21,311 nucleotides of DNA from Psilocybe azurescens (taxonomy: Eukaryota; Basidiomycota; Agaricomycetes; Agaricales; Agrocybaceae): NCBI GenBank assembly GCA_023853785.1, contig JAJIRX010000936.1, positions 1 to 21,311 on the forward strand, read 5' to 3'. The notes under the pieces are model-generated. The model searched no databases. It saw only the letters and a list, made by a program, of their open reading frames with translations, and was not told the origin of the DNA. A program made the position numbers and the translations under genes. Shown in pieces: positions 10,000-18,395 of the stretch (position 1 is the first letter of the stretch; every line of letters starts with the position of its first letter).

Positions 10000-11090
10000 C
10001 TTTGCCGCCCTGTCCGCTACAGGTCTTCATTACATGAGAAGACTATATCCGTCCCTGACGATGGCGTAGCCCCTAGAATTTGAAACTATCTTGCCCGGAC
10101 TCATTGCTGAGAGATACGATCACCTATAATAAGCAGTTACATTTCGGGATGTGGCCATTATCCCTGGTATTGACGGACTTAAGATTAAGTTGAACGACGC
10201 AATATAGCCCTGGGACGCCAGAACACGGAGCTTCGATTATCTCAAGATTTTCTCACTGCAATCACACCCGTGGTATGGTAAATCATGATGCTATCATTTG
10301 GCCACCAGGCATAATTTTACCAGGAGGATAATCATTAGGTCCAACCTGTCAACCGTGTGTACATTGCGCCGGGAGAGTCTTCGCGTGAGGTGTAACTGCC
10401 TTAAAAGGTGCCAAATCCAAATGTTCGATCTATGTATATGCTCGTATCAAAATGGCGCACAGTTAGGAATGATTCCGCATGCGTCTGAACCTCACTTCCG
10501 TCGCTTTGTTTAGCATCGGCGGTAGGCAGATTGCCAAAGTGTTCCCAAAATGGGTATTGGGAATGGTCGAAATGAAGGGGCTCAGGAATTCTCTGATCTC
10601 TTTCCTTATTCTCGAAAAGAATAATGAATACATGGCAACCCGTTCGAAAATTAGAATTAGCAATTAATGACTTGAAGGCACTATGTACGGGCACCAAAAC
10701 TATCCAGGACGTTTGGTGTGATGGTGCACCTCCGAACTATTGTCGTACATCAGATCGAGATTCTAATGCCGCGGACTTGCATTGGATTGGCGCTTGCTGC
10801 GCAATAGGGTATGCTTCGCCCATTACTAGTAAAACGTATCGAAGACACTCATTATGAGAATCATCACCAATGATGTTCTGATGGTGACTTAGAAACGAGT
10901 TAATCTCATAAGCCCGAGTACTCAACGTCAGTCTTTCTCATCACACTGATGTTGGGAATCCAAATGCTTATCACGGTTCTACATAGTCGAATCTTAATTT
11001 CAAAATTGATGTGGTGGTGGGTGCAGAGACGACCGTAGGAAACAGAAACGGTGGCCATGATGCTAAGTTGGGTGAAATCATCTGTAGGAA
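10000..11090. other. unassigned region with fragmentary open frames
   Basis: Open frames of 60-116 codons occur on both strands. Examples are 10401-10697 (-), with NLPTADAKQSDGSEVQTHAE, and 10624-10857 (+), with DLKALCTGTKTIQDVWCDGA. None shows a family motif I know, and none can be extended by convincing introns. The Ser/Asp-rich - strand tail could be the C-terminus of a decayed gene. Confidence 0.4.
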
Positions 11091-11104
11091 ATGTCACAGG
11101 TAGT

Positions 11105-11220
11105 GCAACCCATGCGGGTAAATGCATGGGTTGCTCTGGGGTATGGGGACAGGTAGAGGATTTTGTACCATAGATAAACCCATACCCCAGCCATGGGTTC
11201 ATGGGTTGATACACGGGTTG
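11105..11220. repeat. palindromic CATGGGT/ACCCATG cluster
   Basis: GCAACCCATG (11105-11114) and CATGGGTTGC (11125-11134) form a perfect 10-bp inverted repeat with a 10-nt spacer. Immediately after it, CTGGGGTATGGG (11136-11147) and CCCATACCCCAG (11179-11190) form a perfect 12-bp inverted repeat with a 31-nt loop. The cluster continues with CCATGGGTTCATGGGTTG (11191-11208). Further CATGGGTT-like copies occur near 12214. The strand of any transcript is unknown. Confidence 0.7.
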
Positions 11221-11459
11221 AAGCTCGGCAGCAAACATGGGCCATTCATTTTTCACCGAGTCTCGTTCTCGAATATTCAGTACGTATACAGAAATTTCAT
11301 GAATTCCTTACTCACCTTATTATTCATCCGTTACATCACGTATGTTATGGAAAGTACTAGTTGCATTCTTTATAATGTAAAGGCTCGTACTCGGCGGAAA
11401 TAATCGATATATTCTAAATTTACCCACTTGCCAAGGAACATATAAACTACTACTATGCG

Positions 11460-12024
11460 AAGGCTACTGAACAAGTTCTCGACGGCCCACACAAACGCAA
11501 GACTCCACTTGATGACGATGGTGAGCCCATCGCGTTAGAAAAAAGCACACATTAGTCCCACGCGCTCTGAAGGAAGCGAAGCCGGCACTGCCATGTCAGC
11601 ACCAACGACATCGGCACCCACAACATCAGCTCCCACAAAATCCGTCACAGCAAAGACAGCCCCTGGGGGAAGTGTTTTTTCATCTGCAAAGCCAGTTCGA
11701 ACTCAATCACCATCACCAGGTATTGAAAATTTGTTGACGAGCGTGACCGCGCTCGTTCTAACCGCACAATCTTCAATACATTCTTGAGGGCAGATGACGG
11801 CAGTGACGACGATGCTCCTCCAGAGGTTATTGAACTGAATGAAAATGAGGGGGTTGAGGAGGATAGCTGTTTTCATTCTCAAACTCTACAGAACACAAAA
11901 ACACACCCCAACAATGCGATTGATATTCTACTCCCACACCCGACCACACTTGGTTATCGTGCATGGTCCGCACTTGCGACCACACTCTCAAAATCTGAGC
12001 ACAAAAGTAAACATAAAGCAGCAT
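11460..12024 (+). pseudogene. acidic/Ser-Thr-rich coding relic, family uncertain
   Basis: The + strand carries several open stretches in shifting frames. They read GPHKRKTPLDDDGEPIALEK (about 11482-11541), then TTSAPTKSVTAKTAPGGSVF (from about 11622), then DDGSDDDAPPEVIELNENEG (about 11793-11852), then an ILLPHP block and an ALATTLSKSEHKSKHKAA tail ending at TGA 12024-12026. Basic, Ser/Thr-Pro and acidic low-complexity segments in this order resemble the N-terminal linkers of fungal hAT-type transposon proteins. I see no zinc finger or catalytic domain, so this is a guess. Confidence 0.3.
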
Positions 12025-13036
12025 GATACATCACCAACCAAGAAATCTTGGGGCAGAAGGGGGCGTGGTGAACAGCCTTGGGAGGGCTGGGCTAGTGGGA
12101 GGATCTTCACTGGGGCACCAGGAGCCAGCACACCTTTTCCATTCATCCACTGATACATACGTGGCCCACTGCAAAATACACACCAGCATGACATGGGCCA
12201 ATATTCGAGGAACCATGGGTTAATCGTAAGGTCAAAAATAGTCGGGGGTTGCCCATCATACCCACTCGAAGAAGTTGAGCGGATACATATGTACGTGTTG
12301 AGGATGATTACAATAAAATCGCGCACTTTAGCCGTTATAGTCAGAAATGAGTAGACATTATTATAATGATACGCACCGTATTCAGCCCAGCGTCTTACTG
12401 AAATTCAAAGAAAACCTTGCAGATTCATCCCAGCCGCCGGCACCGACGACGACGAGCTCGGAGCATCTGGAATGCGCCACATCAGTGAGTCGCAGTGCAC
12501 AGGCAGGGTAAGCTGACATTGGACCACCTTCCGGCTACTAGTCCTACACCTCCTCGACAGCTAGCTAGTCATATTAGTAAGTCCAGTCGACCTCATGCTC
12601 GACACAATTCTGAATATCGTACCCGTTACAGCACCATCCCCGCCCGTCCACCTGTAGTGGTTAAGGCCATGTATGAAGTACCGGCAGTTGCCCAAATCGT
12701 GTTATATATCCACACGGGCAGTATCCCAACTGCCTGAATTCATGCATGAGCGGGGTTTGGCACTGCATTGGGTGGGTGCAGAAAAATATATATAAACAAA
12801 CCGTATTTCTGCTCTGCAGGGGCGAAAAATGGGTTTGTGACAGGCTCTTTGGCGTTTTGGGCGCGCTAAAATGTCCATTGCGTTCTATTAATAAATTACA
12901 CCCCATTGCCCCCATTTGCGCTGGATATCGCAGGCGTTGTGGGGTGGATTGCAATGGGAATCTTTGGATGACGTTTAAAAATAGACGTGTCTGCGTCATT
13001 ATTAGATTGATTGCGTTCGGGTGTGATAATACGATG
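12020..13036. other. unassigned region left of the transposon
   Basis: A + strand stretch at about 12423-12480 reads PAAGTDDDELGASGMRH before a GTGAGT-like donor. The next stretch (12495-12737) is Ser/Pro/Arg-rich. Both may be exon relics of an unknown gene. From 12746 to 13036 the two strands hold overlapping open frames with no motif. A TATATATAAA tract lies near 12786-12796. The 8-bp inverted pair CCCATTGC (12902-12909)/GCAATGGG (12951-12958) is present. Confidence 0.35.
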
Positions 13037-13045
13037 ACTTCATAT
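13037..13045 (+). repeat. target-site duplication, left copy
   Basis: ACTTCATAT directly abuts the GGGG that starts the element. It is identical to the right copy at 15688-15696. Confidence 0.88.
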
Positions 13046-13124
13046 GGGGTTGAACAATCCCTGATAACGCCGTCGACACGTGACATCACGTCACACGGCC
13101 AATATCATCACAAAAGTTGAGACA
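13046..13124 (+). repeat. left terminal inverted repeat
   Basis: This end starts GGGGTTGAACAATC and contains GTGACATCACGTCACA and CCAATATC, ending with TTGAGACA. It aligns imperfectly, with several indels, to the reverse complement of the right end. Confidence 0.8.
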
Positions 13125-13629
13125 CCTCAGTTTCGTCAGTTCTTCATTGTTTTCTTCCAAATTTTTTGTGCATTGTATATACTATAATATATATAGTAGC
13201 TATTCCTGGTACTTTTAGCTCAGAAAATGCATGAAATAAGTTAAAAATAATAAATTACATCAAATTTCCACTATATATAGTCAAAGATAAGACAGATTCA
13301 TGAGATTGCAGAGGATGTGAACAATGATATAGAAGGTATTGTTATATATTAATATGCATATAGTTATTTCATTTAAAACAATTCTAAAAACATAATTTTT
13401 ATAGAGATTTGAGCCAAATACATCTAATTCCATCAAAAATTTGATTCTTAACATGTCCAAGTCTTTACAGTTTGGAATATGCTTAAAAATCACAGTAATA
13501 AGTAAGGCCTACAGTGTTTTGAACCATGCATATACCATTCCACATGTATATAATAATATAAAACATATTTTTACAACACTCAATAACCTCAGTTATTTGA
13601 CATATCTTCAAAATTGAGTCAATTTCTAT
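13125..13629. other. AT-rich subterminal region of the element
   Basis: About 500 bp of strongly AT-rich sequence, with TATA-type runs near 13176-13200 and 13270-13280, lie between the left inverted repeat and the end of the - strand ORF. No coding potential is convincing; the 70-codon - strand open frame at 13281-13493 is Ile/Asn/Tyr-rich and typical of AT-rich chance. Confidence 0.6.
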
Positions 13630-14760
13630 TATTGTCCCTCTCCATGGCTTCCTCTTCCTCTTCCTCTATCTCCTCTATCTCCTCTATCTCCTTGCTTCCC
13701 TCATCAGCTTCAAATATTCATGTGCCTTTCATATGTAAATCAACTGCATCAATCAGTGCTGCTTGAATATCATTTACACAAGTTGGAAGCTGTCCACTTT
13801 ACAAGTTTGGAGCACCAGCTTGCTTAAACAGCTTTAGCTGATCTTTTAATTTCTTGCCTTTGAGGTCCAGGATTTTTTCCTTTTCAAGTACCAGTTCTAG
13901 CTGTGCAATTCTGGCAGCTGTATTTTTGTATTTTCCTCACAAACTTCTATATGCTTGAGTTTTTGCTTGACATTTATTGCAGAAGTCTACAAGCTCTTTG
14001 TGTCTTTTCCCTTTCTTTTCCTGTATTTAGTGCCAGTCTATGTATATACTGATAGTCTTCTTCAGTAAAATTTGAAGCCATGAATGGTTGTGTGTTGTTA
14101 TGGAAATATACAGATATTGCATGATTATGATCAAGCAGTGTAAGCTGTGGCTATTGTCACATAAGAACTCAGAAAGCATCTAAAGCAACTTCATTTTCAG
14201 TATTTGTGGCAGACATCCATACAAGTTCTCTTTCTTCAACTGTTGCCTCATCAATCAAACCACCAGATGTAAATTCTGATGTAAAGCATTCCCATGCCAT
14301 CTCCAGTGCTTCTTTGAAAAAGAAATCAGAAGTTCATGGAAGTGTGGATATAGACCTGAGAATGAAGAGGACCAAGATCAAGCATGTTTTCATTTTTTGC
14401 ATTAAAAGTTCAGATTGCTTTTATATATGGATAAGAAAATATTCTGCATAAATTACTGAAACAGCAGGCTCTGAAGCTGTTGGTGAATAGTCAAGAACAT
14501 TTAAAAGATTTGTTCCATATGATTGAGTGTTGAGTTCTGCTTGTTGATACAAAGATTTTCTAAAAGAGCTTGATTTCATCTTGATAAAGAATAAGAGCTT
14601 TCGACTTGTACCAGATATCTTCTGCTGCAGTCTCAGATGAAGTTACAGCCTTTTTCTCAGCTTGATCACCTTATACTTTTGCCATATCAGTAGCTCTACC
14701 CTTCTTTCCAACAGGCCTTGCAGAATATCTTTGATATCCTTGGACTTTAATGCATAATAT
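13630..14760 (-). pseudogene. transposon-carried ORF of a recurrent Agaricomycete family, broken
   Basis: On the - strand, blocks in N-to-C order are RYSARPVGKKGRATDMAK (about 14680-14735); SETAAEDIWYKSKALILYQD (about 14580-14640), with LYQQAELNTQ near 14530; LEMAWECFTSEFTSGGLIDE (about 14251-14313); ATVEERELVWMSATNTENEV (about 14191-14250); NNTQPFM and FTEEDYQYIHRLALNT (about 14020-14090); a coiled-coil-like stretch IAQLELVLEKEKILDLKGKK (about 13846-13910); and a Glu-rich tail (13630-13700). I recall proteins with the order WECF..GGL.DEA..EEREL.W.SA.NT.N and NNTQ.FM..FTEED recurring in Agaricomycete genomes; their function is unknown to me. Stops TGA 14169-14171, TGA 14157-14159 and TAG 14151-14153, plus further stops and frameshifts, disable it. 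Confidence 0.7.
13645..13695 (+). repeat. CTTCCT/CTCTAT microsatellite in the Glu-rich tail
   Basis: A run of TTCCTC units followed by TATCTCC-type units spans this stretch. On the - strand it encodes an EEIEEIEEIEEEEE tract at the C-terminus of the element ORF. Confidence 0.8.
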
Positions 14761-15608
14761 TGAACCATGATGTTAGTATATTATAATAAGATGTTACTGC
14801 AGAATCATTGCTTGAATTTCAGACTGGCTATAAGGCCTAGAAATAAATGCTGGAATCAGAACAAGAATCTGTATTTTTAGTACACAAGATCATATAAGAA
14901 TACCAAATTTTGTGACTTACTATCCATTAACAAAGCTTTTTGAACTAAAAATAGTAAAAAAGCGGTGAGAATCAAAGAAATAGAAGTAATCAAACAGGTA
15001 TAGTGGTGATTTGAGTGCAAAACCATTTCCCTGCAGTCTTTAGGTATTTAAAGGTTATTTTGGGGCCATCCCTCACATGCAAGGCTGCCATGAAGAAGCC
15101 TGCTCGGCCTACTCGGCCTCTTTTGGAATGGGATCAGTGGCTGTGCTACACCTATTTTGCTCTCAAAACAGTATAATGACTATAGCATCATGGAAAATGA
15201 AATTCACGACTAGATTTGCAGAGTAAAACTGATTTAAATTTAAATTTCTAAAATGTGATCAGAACAGATTTTTAATTTAGCAAGTCTAAGTAGGTGAAAG
15301 TGCCTAAATATAGGGTCTAACTCGCCACTGAGGCCAAAAACAAAAAACTGTTCTGATCAGTTTGTTCAAATTTAAATTCTAAGGAAAATATGTCTGCCAA
15401 CCATGTTTATAAGTGCCATGGTTGCTGAGATATTCTTCATGCAATCCAGAGTGCTATATTTGGCAGGGAAATCAGTCTGATTTCGCTATTTTGAGTTCTT
15501 AATCATATTTTTGCAATAAAAATGCTCTCATGCAGTGGAAATACTTAATATCTTCCAGTACATACCACAAAATGTTTTGAATTGGTTGTTTATAAAGTAC
15601 AAGCTCGA
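14761..15608. other. AT-rich 5' part of the element with internal palindrome
   Basis: This stretch lies upstream of the - strand ORF inside the element. One GC-richer patch (15075-15160) reads MKKPARPTRPLLEWDQWLCY on the + strand and may be a coding scrap. An internal inverted repeat lies at 15225-15378 and is listed separately. The rest shows no coding signal. Confidence 0.5.
15225..15378. repeat. internal inverted repeat within the element
   Basis: TGATCAGAACAG (15256-15267) is inverted at 15348-15359. Outside it on both sides lies an AAATTTAAATT stretch (about 15234-15247 and 15368-15378). Together they could fold into a stem of roughly 30 bp with mismatches and an 80-nt loop. Confidence 0.65.
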
Positions 15609-15687
15609 TGTCTCAAGATATTGGTCTGGTCACAATGTGACACAGCATGTCACTGGCCGTCACACGCATCAGTGATTGTTCAACCCC
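15609..15687 (-). repeat. right terminal inverted repeat
   Basis: Reverse-complemented, this end starts GGGGTTGAACAATC and contains GTGACATGCTGTGTCACA and CCAATATC, ending with TTGAGACA. The first 14 bases are identical to the left end. Confidence 0.8.
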
Positions 15688-15696
15688 ACTTCATAT
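15688..15696 (+). repeat. target-site duplication, right copy
   Basis: ACTTCATAT directly follows the CCCC that ends the element. It has the same orientation and sequence as the left copy. Confidence 0.88.
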
Positions 15697-15703
15697 TGCT
15701 GAC

Positions 15704-15925
15704 ATTTTGATGGATCACTGATCGAGCTCTAAAATTGGCAACTCTTACAAATAATTTGATGGACCGTTGAGAGAGCTCTAGGCTTAATAACGTGACTTCG
15801 TATTACAAACATTTTGACGGCTGATCGGGCTCTAAAATTCCACATCTTACTAATATATTGATGGACCGTTGCCAGAGCTCTAGGCCTGATGCGAATTCCA
15901 TCACCTGACTAATATTTCGATGGAC
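15704..15925 (+). repeat. degenerate dimeric tandem repeat
   Basis: The motif ATTTTGATGG and variants recur at about 15704, 15754, 15811, 15855 and 15914. Odd units carry GATCGAGCTCTAAAATT or GATCGGGCTCTAAAATT. Even units carry GGACCGTTGAGAGAGCTCTA or GGACCGTTGCCAGAGCTCTA followed by GGC. The true period is therefore about 101-107 bp, made of two diverged half-units. It starts eight bases after the right target-site duplication. Confidence 0.8.
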
Positions 15926-16048
15926 TGTCTTGTCCAATTATGAACGTGAAATTGAAGTTCAAATTGCTTATACTGAGTTCTGAACACAGTTATACTTGAA
16001 GAGATCTGAAGGAAACATTGTAGAAAATATTTTGATATCTTTACATGC

Positions 16049-18149
16049 TTAATATACTACCGATGTTGCGCTATTCATCTGCATAGACCCAAAATTTCGA
16101 CGGTTTTGCAGGTTTTCCGCTTGAAGAATGACAGTACCTGGAGCGGCGGAATTAATAGTTTTGGATGTGCTTGTAGTGTAAACGTTAGCCAATTGGCTGA
16201 CACGAAGAGCTGTGAAATCAGACCTTGCAAGTGGATCCTCAGTATTACGAGCACTGCGACGCTTTGCAATTGTGGTCGTGTCTGGAATGTTTGATGTACT
16301 GGTTTTTAATCAGGAAAGTGGTATCAGCAAAATTCAGTCTCGTTAATATGCGATTGCCTACCTTTCACCTTTCTGATATTTTGTATGATTTCCTGCCACA
16401 TTCAAACTCCCTTTCCGCTTTCTATTTTTCGATTTCGTGGTCGCCGGCGGGGCCATTAATGCAGGAACAGGGGATGGTGGAGCAGAGGGTGGGGAGAGTT
16501 TGTGGTCGCTGGTGGGGCCATTGATGCAGGAACAGGGGATGGTGGAGCAGAGGGTGGGGGAGAGTTTGCGGGGATGCATGGGCTGAACGTTGGCGTGAAA
16601 GATCCGGCGATATAGAGCGAAAGTCGCCCAGTGGTCGAGGTGACAAGGGATGGTCGATGTCAAAGCTGTCTGGCCATCTGTATGGGAAGGGATTCAAATT
16701 GTCGTCTTCTGTTTGGTCAGTGTGGTGTGCAGTCTTTAACGGTAGTTTCTCATTGGATGTCTGGGAAATGAGCAGTGTTTCGACAGGTGTTGGAATAGAT
16801 ATGGCAGAGAGTCGAGAGGACCCCGCATGGAAAGACGATGCTGGTGCTGTGGATTTGCCTTCCGAAGAAAAAAATGTCCCAGCGAATCGATAGACACCGT
16901 GTTCTCGTCAAATTTGAGCGATGTCAGTAGCGACATGTATTCCTTGTCTTTCGGAAGTGCGCGATCTTTGCATTCTTCTGGTGCTACAATGAATATATAT
17001 TAGCTGAAACCATCTGGGTACTCAAGAAGATAGAAACTCACTGTAGCATTTCTGTAAAAATTGCCGAAGATGGGAACAATCACCTTCTTCAGTCGCAGAG
17101 GCGCCTCGCGACGGCCAAATTTCATAGGGACATCTCCAGATGTTGTTCCAGAGTGAACACTGAATTGAGTCAAATAAGCAACATAGATGGCAATGTAATA
17201 GCAAGTATCGTACCTTATGACACTGAACGTTCCACCCTGGGCTGGTTCAGGCCCACCAGCAATCAAAGTTGCCTTCCATCCAGTAGCCTGCGTAATGCCG
17301 TCAAGAATGGGCTGCATAAACTGAATCATCTCTTGAATAGCTCTAGATAACAATTGATATAAAGTCAGTAGATGATTAATATATCAGTAAGACGTACCGT
17401 TGACGATCAATTGGCTCTGTGGACGGCTCTGCATGTAATCCTTTTCATAGGCAGCCATAGCCGCCTCATGCTCATCATGGGCTTTCTTCCATTTCCTCTG
17501 CTCATGTAGATCCAGTCTGGAAAACATCCTGCGGGCGATTTCGTCTCGAGTCTTAGCGTAGTGTTCGCCTTAACAGACGGTTCCATGGCCATTAGCTCCT
17601 TTCTATGCTTTCTGCGCGGTTTTCCTCCAAACGTTAACGGTGGACTTCTGGCGAGGTTTGGTGGGTGCTGCTCCGGTAAGGTATTGGGTTAAGAGGGCCA
17701 ATGGTGCGCGCCAGCTTTTGAACCCCAGGATACATCCTGGTCCTTCGAGTACTGATAATGAAACCACCTTTTGATTTGCTAAACGTTTGATTAGTTAAGC
17801 GAAGCGTGACGTATCGACGTGAGTGTACTCACTCCCTTGCGATAATTCACAACATTCCTTCTGTCCTCAATCCTCTTCATCTCAAGGGCATACTCCGCGG
17901 GCGGCAGCTTTGTCTTTGTCGGGTTCTCTCGCCTCTGGGTCCGCGCACCGTCGTCGACAGAAGCCAAATGTTCAGCGCTCGGTTCCTGCTCGTGAGGTAG
18001 GTCCGCTGGGTACCTCTTGAAGTATCGCCGCTTGAATTAGCTTAAAGCGCTTCTGGAATACATCCCTCAGAAACAGCAAGAGCGTATGCCGGCTTCTCTC
18101 CGAGCAGGAATTCTCTTTGAGAGCCTTGGAATGCCCCTTTGTTGACCAT
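16049..18149 (-). pseudogene. recurrent Agaricomycete multi-exon protein of unknown function, disabled
   Basis: The reading starts MVNKGAFQGSQREFLLGEKP at ATG 18147-18149. Blocks follow: RYFKRYPADLPHEQEPS and LPPAEYALEMKRIEDRRN (to 17833); intron 17779-17832; QIKRWFHYQYSKDQD; PLALLTQYLTG, STVNVWRKTAQK and RDEIARRMFSRLDLHEQRK (to 17398); intron 17341-17397; IQEMIQFMQPILDGITQATG and WKATLIAGGPEPAQGG (to 17214); intron 17160-17213; SVHSGTTSGDVPMKFGRRE (to 17042); intron 16984-17041; PEECKDRALPKDKEY; a Ser/Pro-rich linker and a KNRKRKG basic patch (to 16369); intron 16282-16368; and a last exon with KRRSARNTEDPLARSDF ending at TAA 16049-16051. I recall this domain order (NVWRK..., MQP..D....TGWK...GGPEP..GG, SVHSGTT.GD..M.FGR, KCYTPEEC) from many Agaricomycete proteins. 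Disablements are a TAA near 18055, frameshifts near 18040 and 17725, TAG and TAA near 17600 and 17574, a one-base shift before FLQKCY near 17060, and frame changes in the linker. Confidence 0.82.
16437..16567 (-). repeat. two-copy 65/66-bp tandem duplication in the Pro-rich linker
   Basis: Copy 16437-16501 (65 bp) and copy 16502-16567 (66 bp) are nearly identical. Both read on + as GTGGTCGC, then GGGGCCATT, then ATGCAGGAACAGGGGATGG and the rest of the unit. One copy has one extra G in a G run. On the - strand one frame encodes SPPSAPPSPVPALMAPP. Because one unit is 65 bp, the duplication shifts the frame of the surrounding gene. Confidence 0.9.
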
Positions 18150-18395
18150 ATTTTCTATTTCAGGTGAGTATCCACGCTCTCTGTGTGTGTAGATTGCTTA
18201 CATTACGTTGACTCGAGGGCACACAGTTCAACCAAGTAGAATCTCGTTGTTTCAAATTAGCCATACAGTCAATCTTAGCCCCCGCCTGCATTGCATGAGC
18301 TGGTTCGCATGTGATTCGATCTTTCACTTTGTAAGTACCCTAATCTATCTGTTTCTGCGTATTGTAACACTCTGACTACCAATTTATTCAGCCAT
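18150..18395. other. short gap between divergent relics
   Basis: About 245 bp separate the start of the - strand family relic from the + strand relic. It would have held both promoters. No clear TATA box or other motif stands out. Confidence 0.4.

Larger units (their letters stand above)
13046..15687 (-). mobile_element. Mutator-like (MULE) DNA transposon, decayed, 2,642 bp
   Basis: The element begins GGGGTTGAACAATC (13046-13059) and ends with its exact reverse complement (15674-15687). Similarity between the ends extends over about 79 bp on each side with indels. Shared inner blocks are CCAATATC (13099-13106; inverted at 15617-15624) and TTGAGACA (13117-13124; inverted at 15609-15616). It is flanked by a perfect 9-bp direct repeat, ACTTCATAT, at 13037-13045 and 15688-15696. 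Long inverted repeats plus a 9-bp target duplication are typical of MULEs. The interior is markedly AT-rich compared with the flanks and contains a broken - strand ORF (13630-14760). I see no MULE transposase catalytic motifs, so it is non-autonomous or too decayed. Strand is given for the internal ORF. Confidence 0.85.

Noticed and set aside
12902..12958. CCCATTGC/GCAATGGG inverted pair as a transposon end
   Set aside because: Arms are only 8 bp, with no flanking direct repeat and no partner end found.
13281..13493. 70-codon - strand ORF in the element
   Set aside because: Its Ile/Asn/Tyr-rich composition is what AT-rich non-coding sequence gives by chance; no motif.
14206..14451. + strand 81-codon ORF inside the element
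   Set aside because: It lies antisense to the WECF/EERELVW block, which has a family pattern on the - strand.
16106..16524. + strand ORFs over the last exon and linker of the - strand relic
   Set aside because: The - strand splices into a coherent C-terminus (KRRSARNTEDPLARSDF to TAA 16049), so these are antisense shadows.
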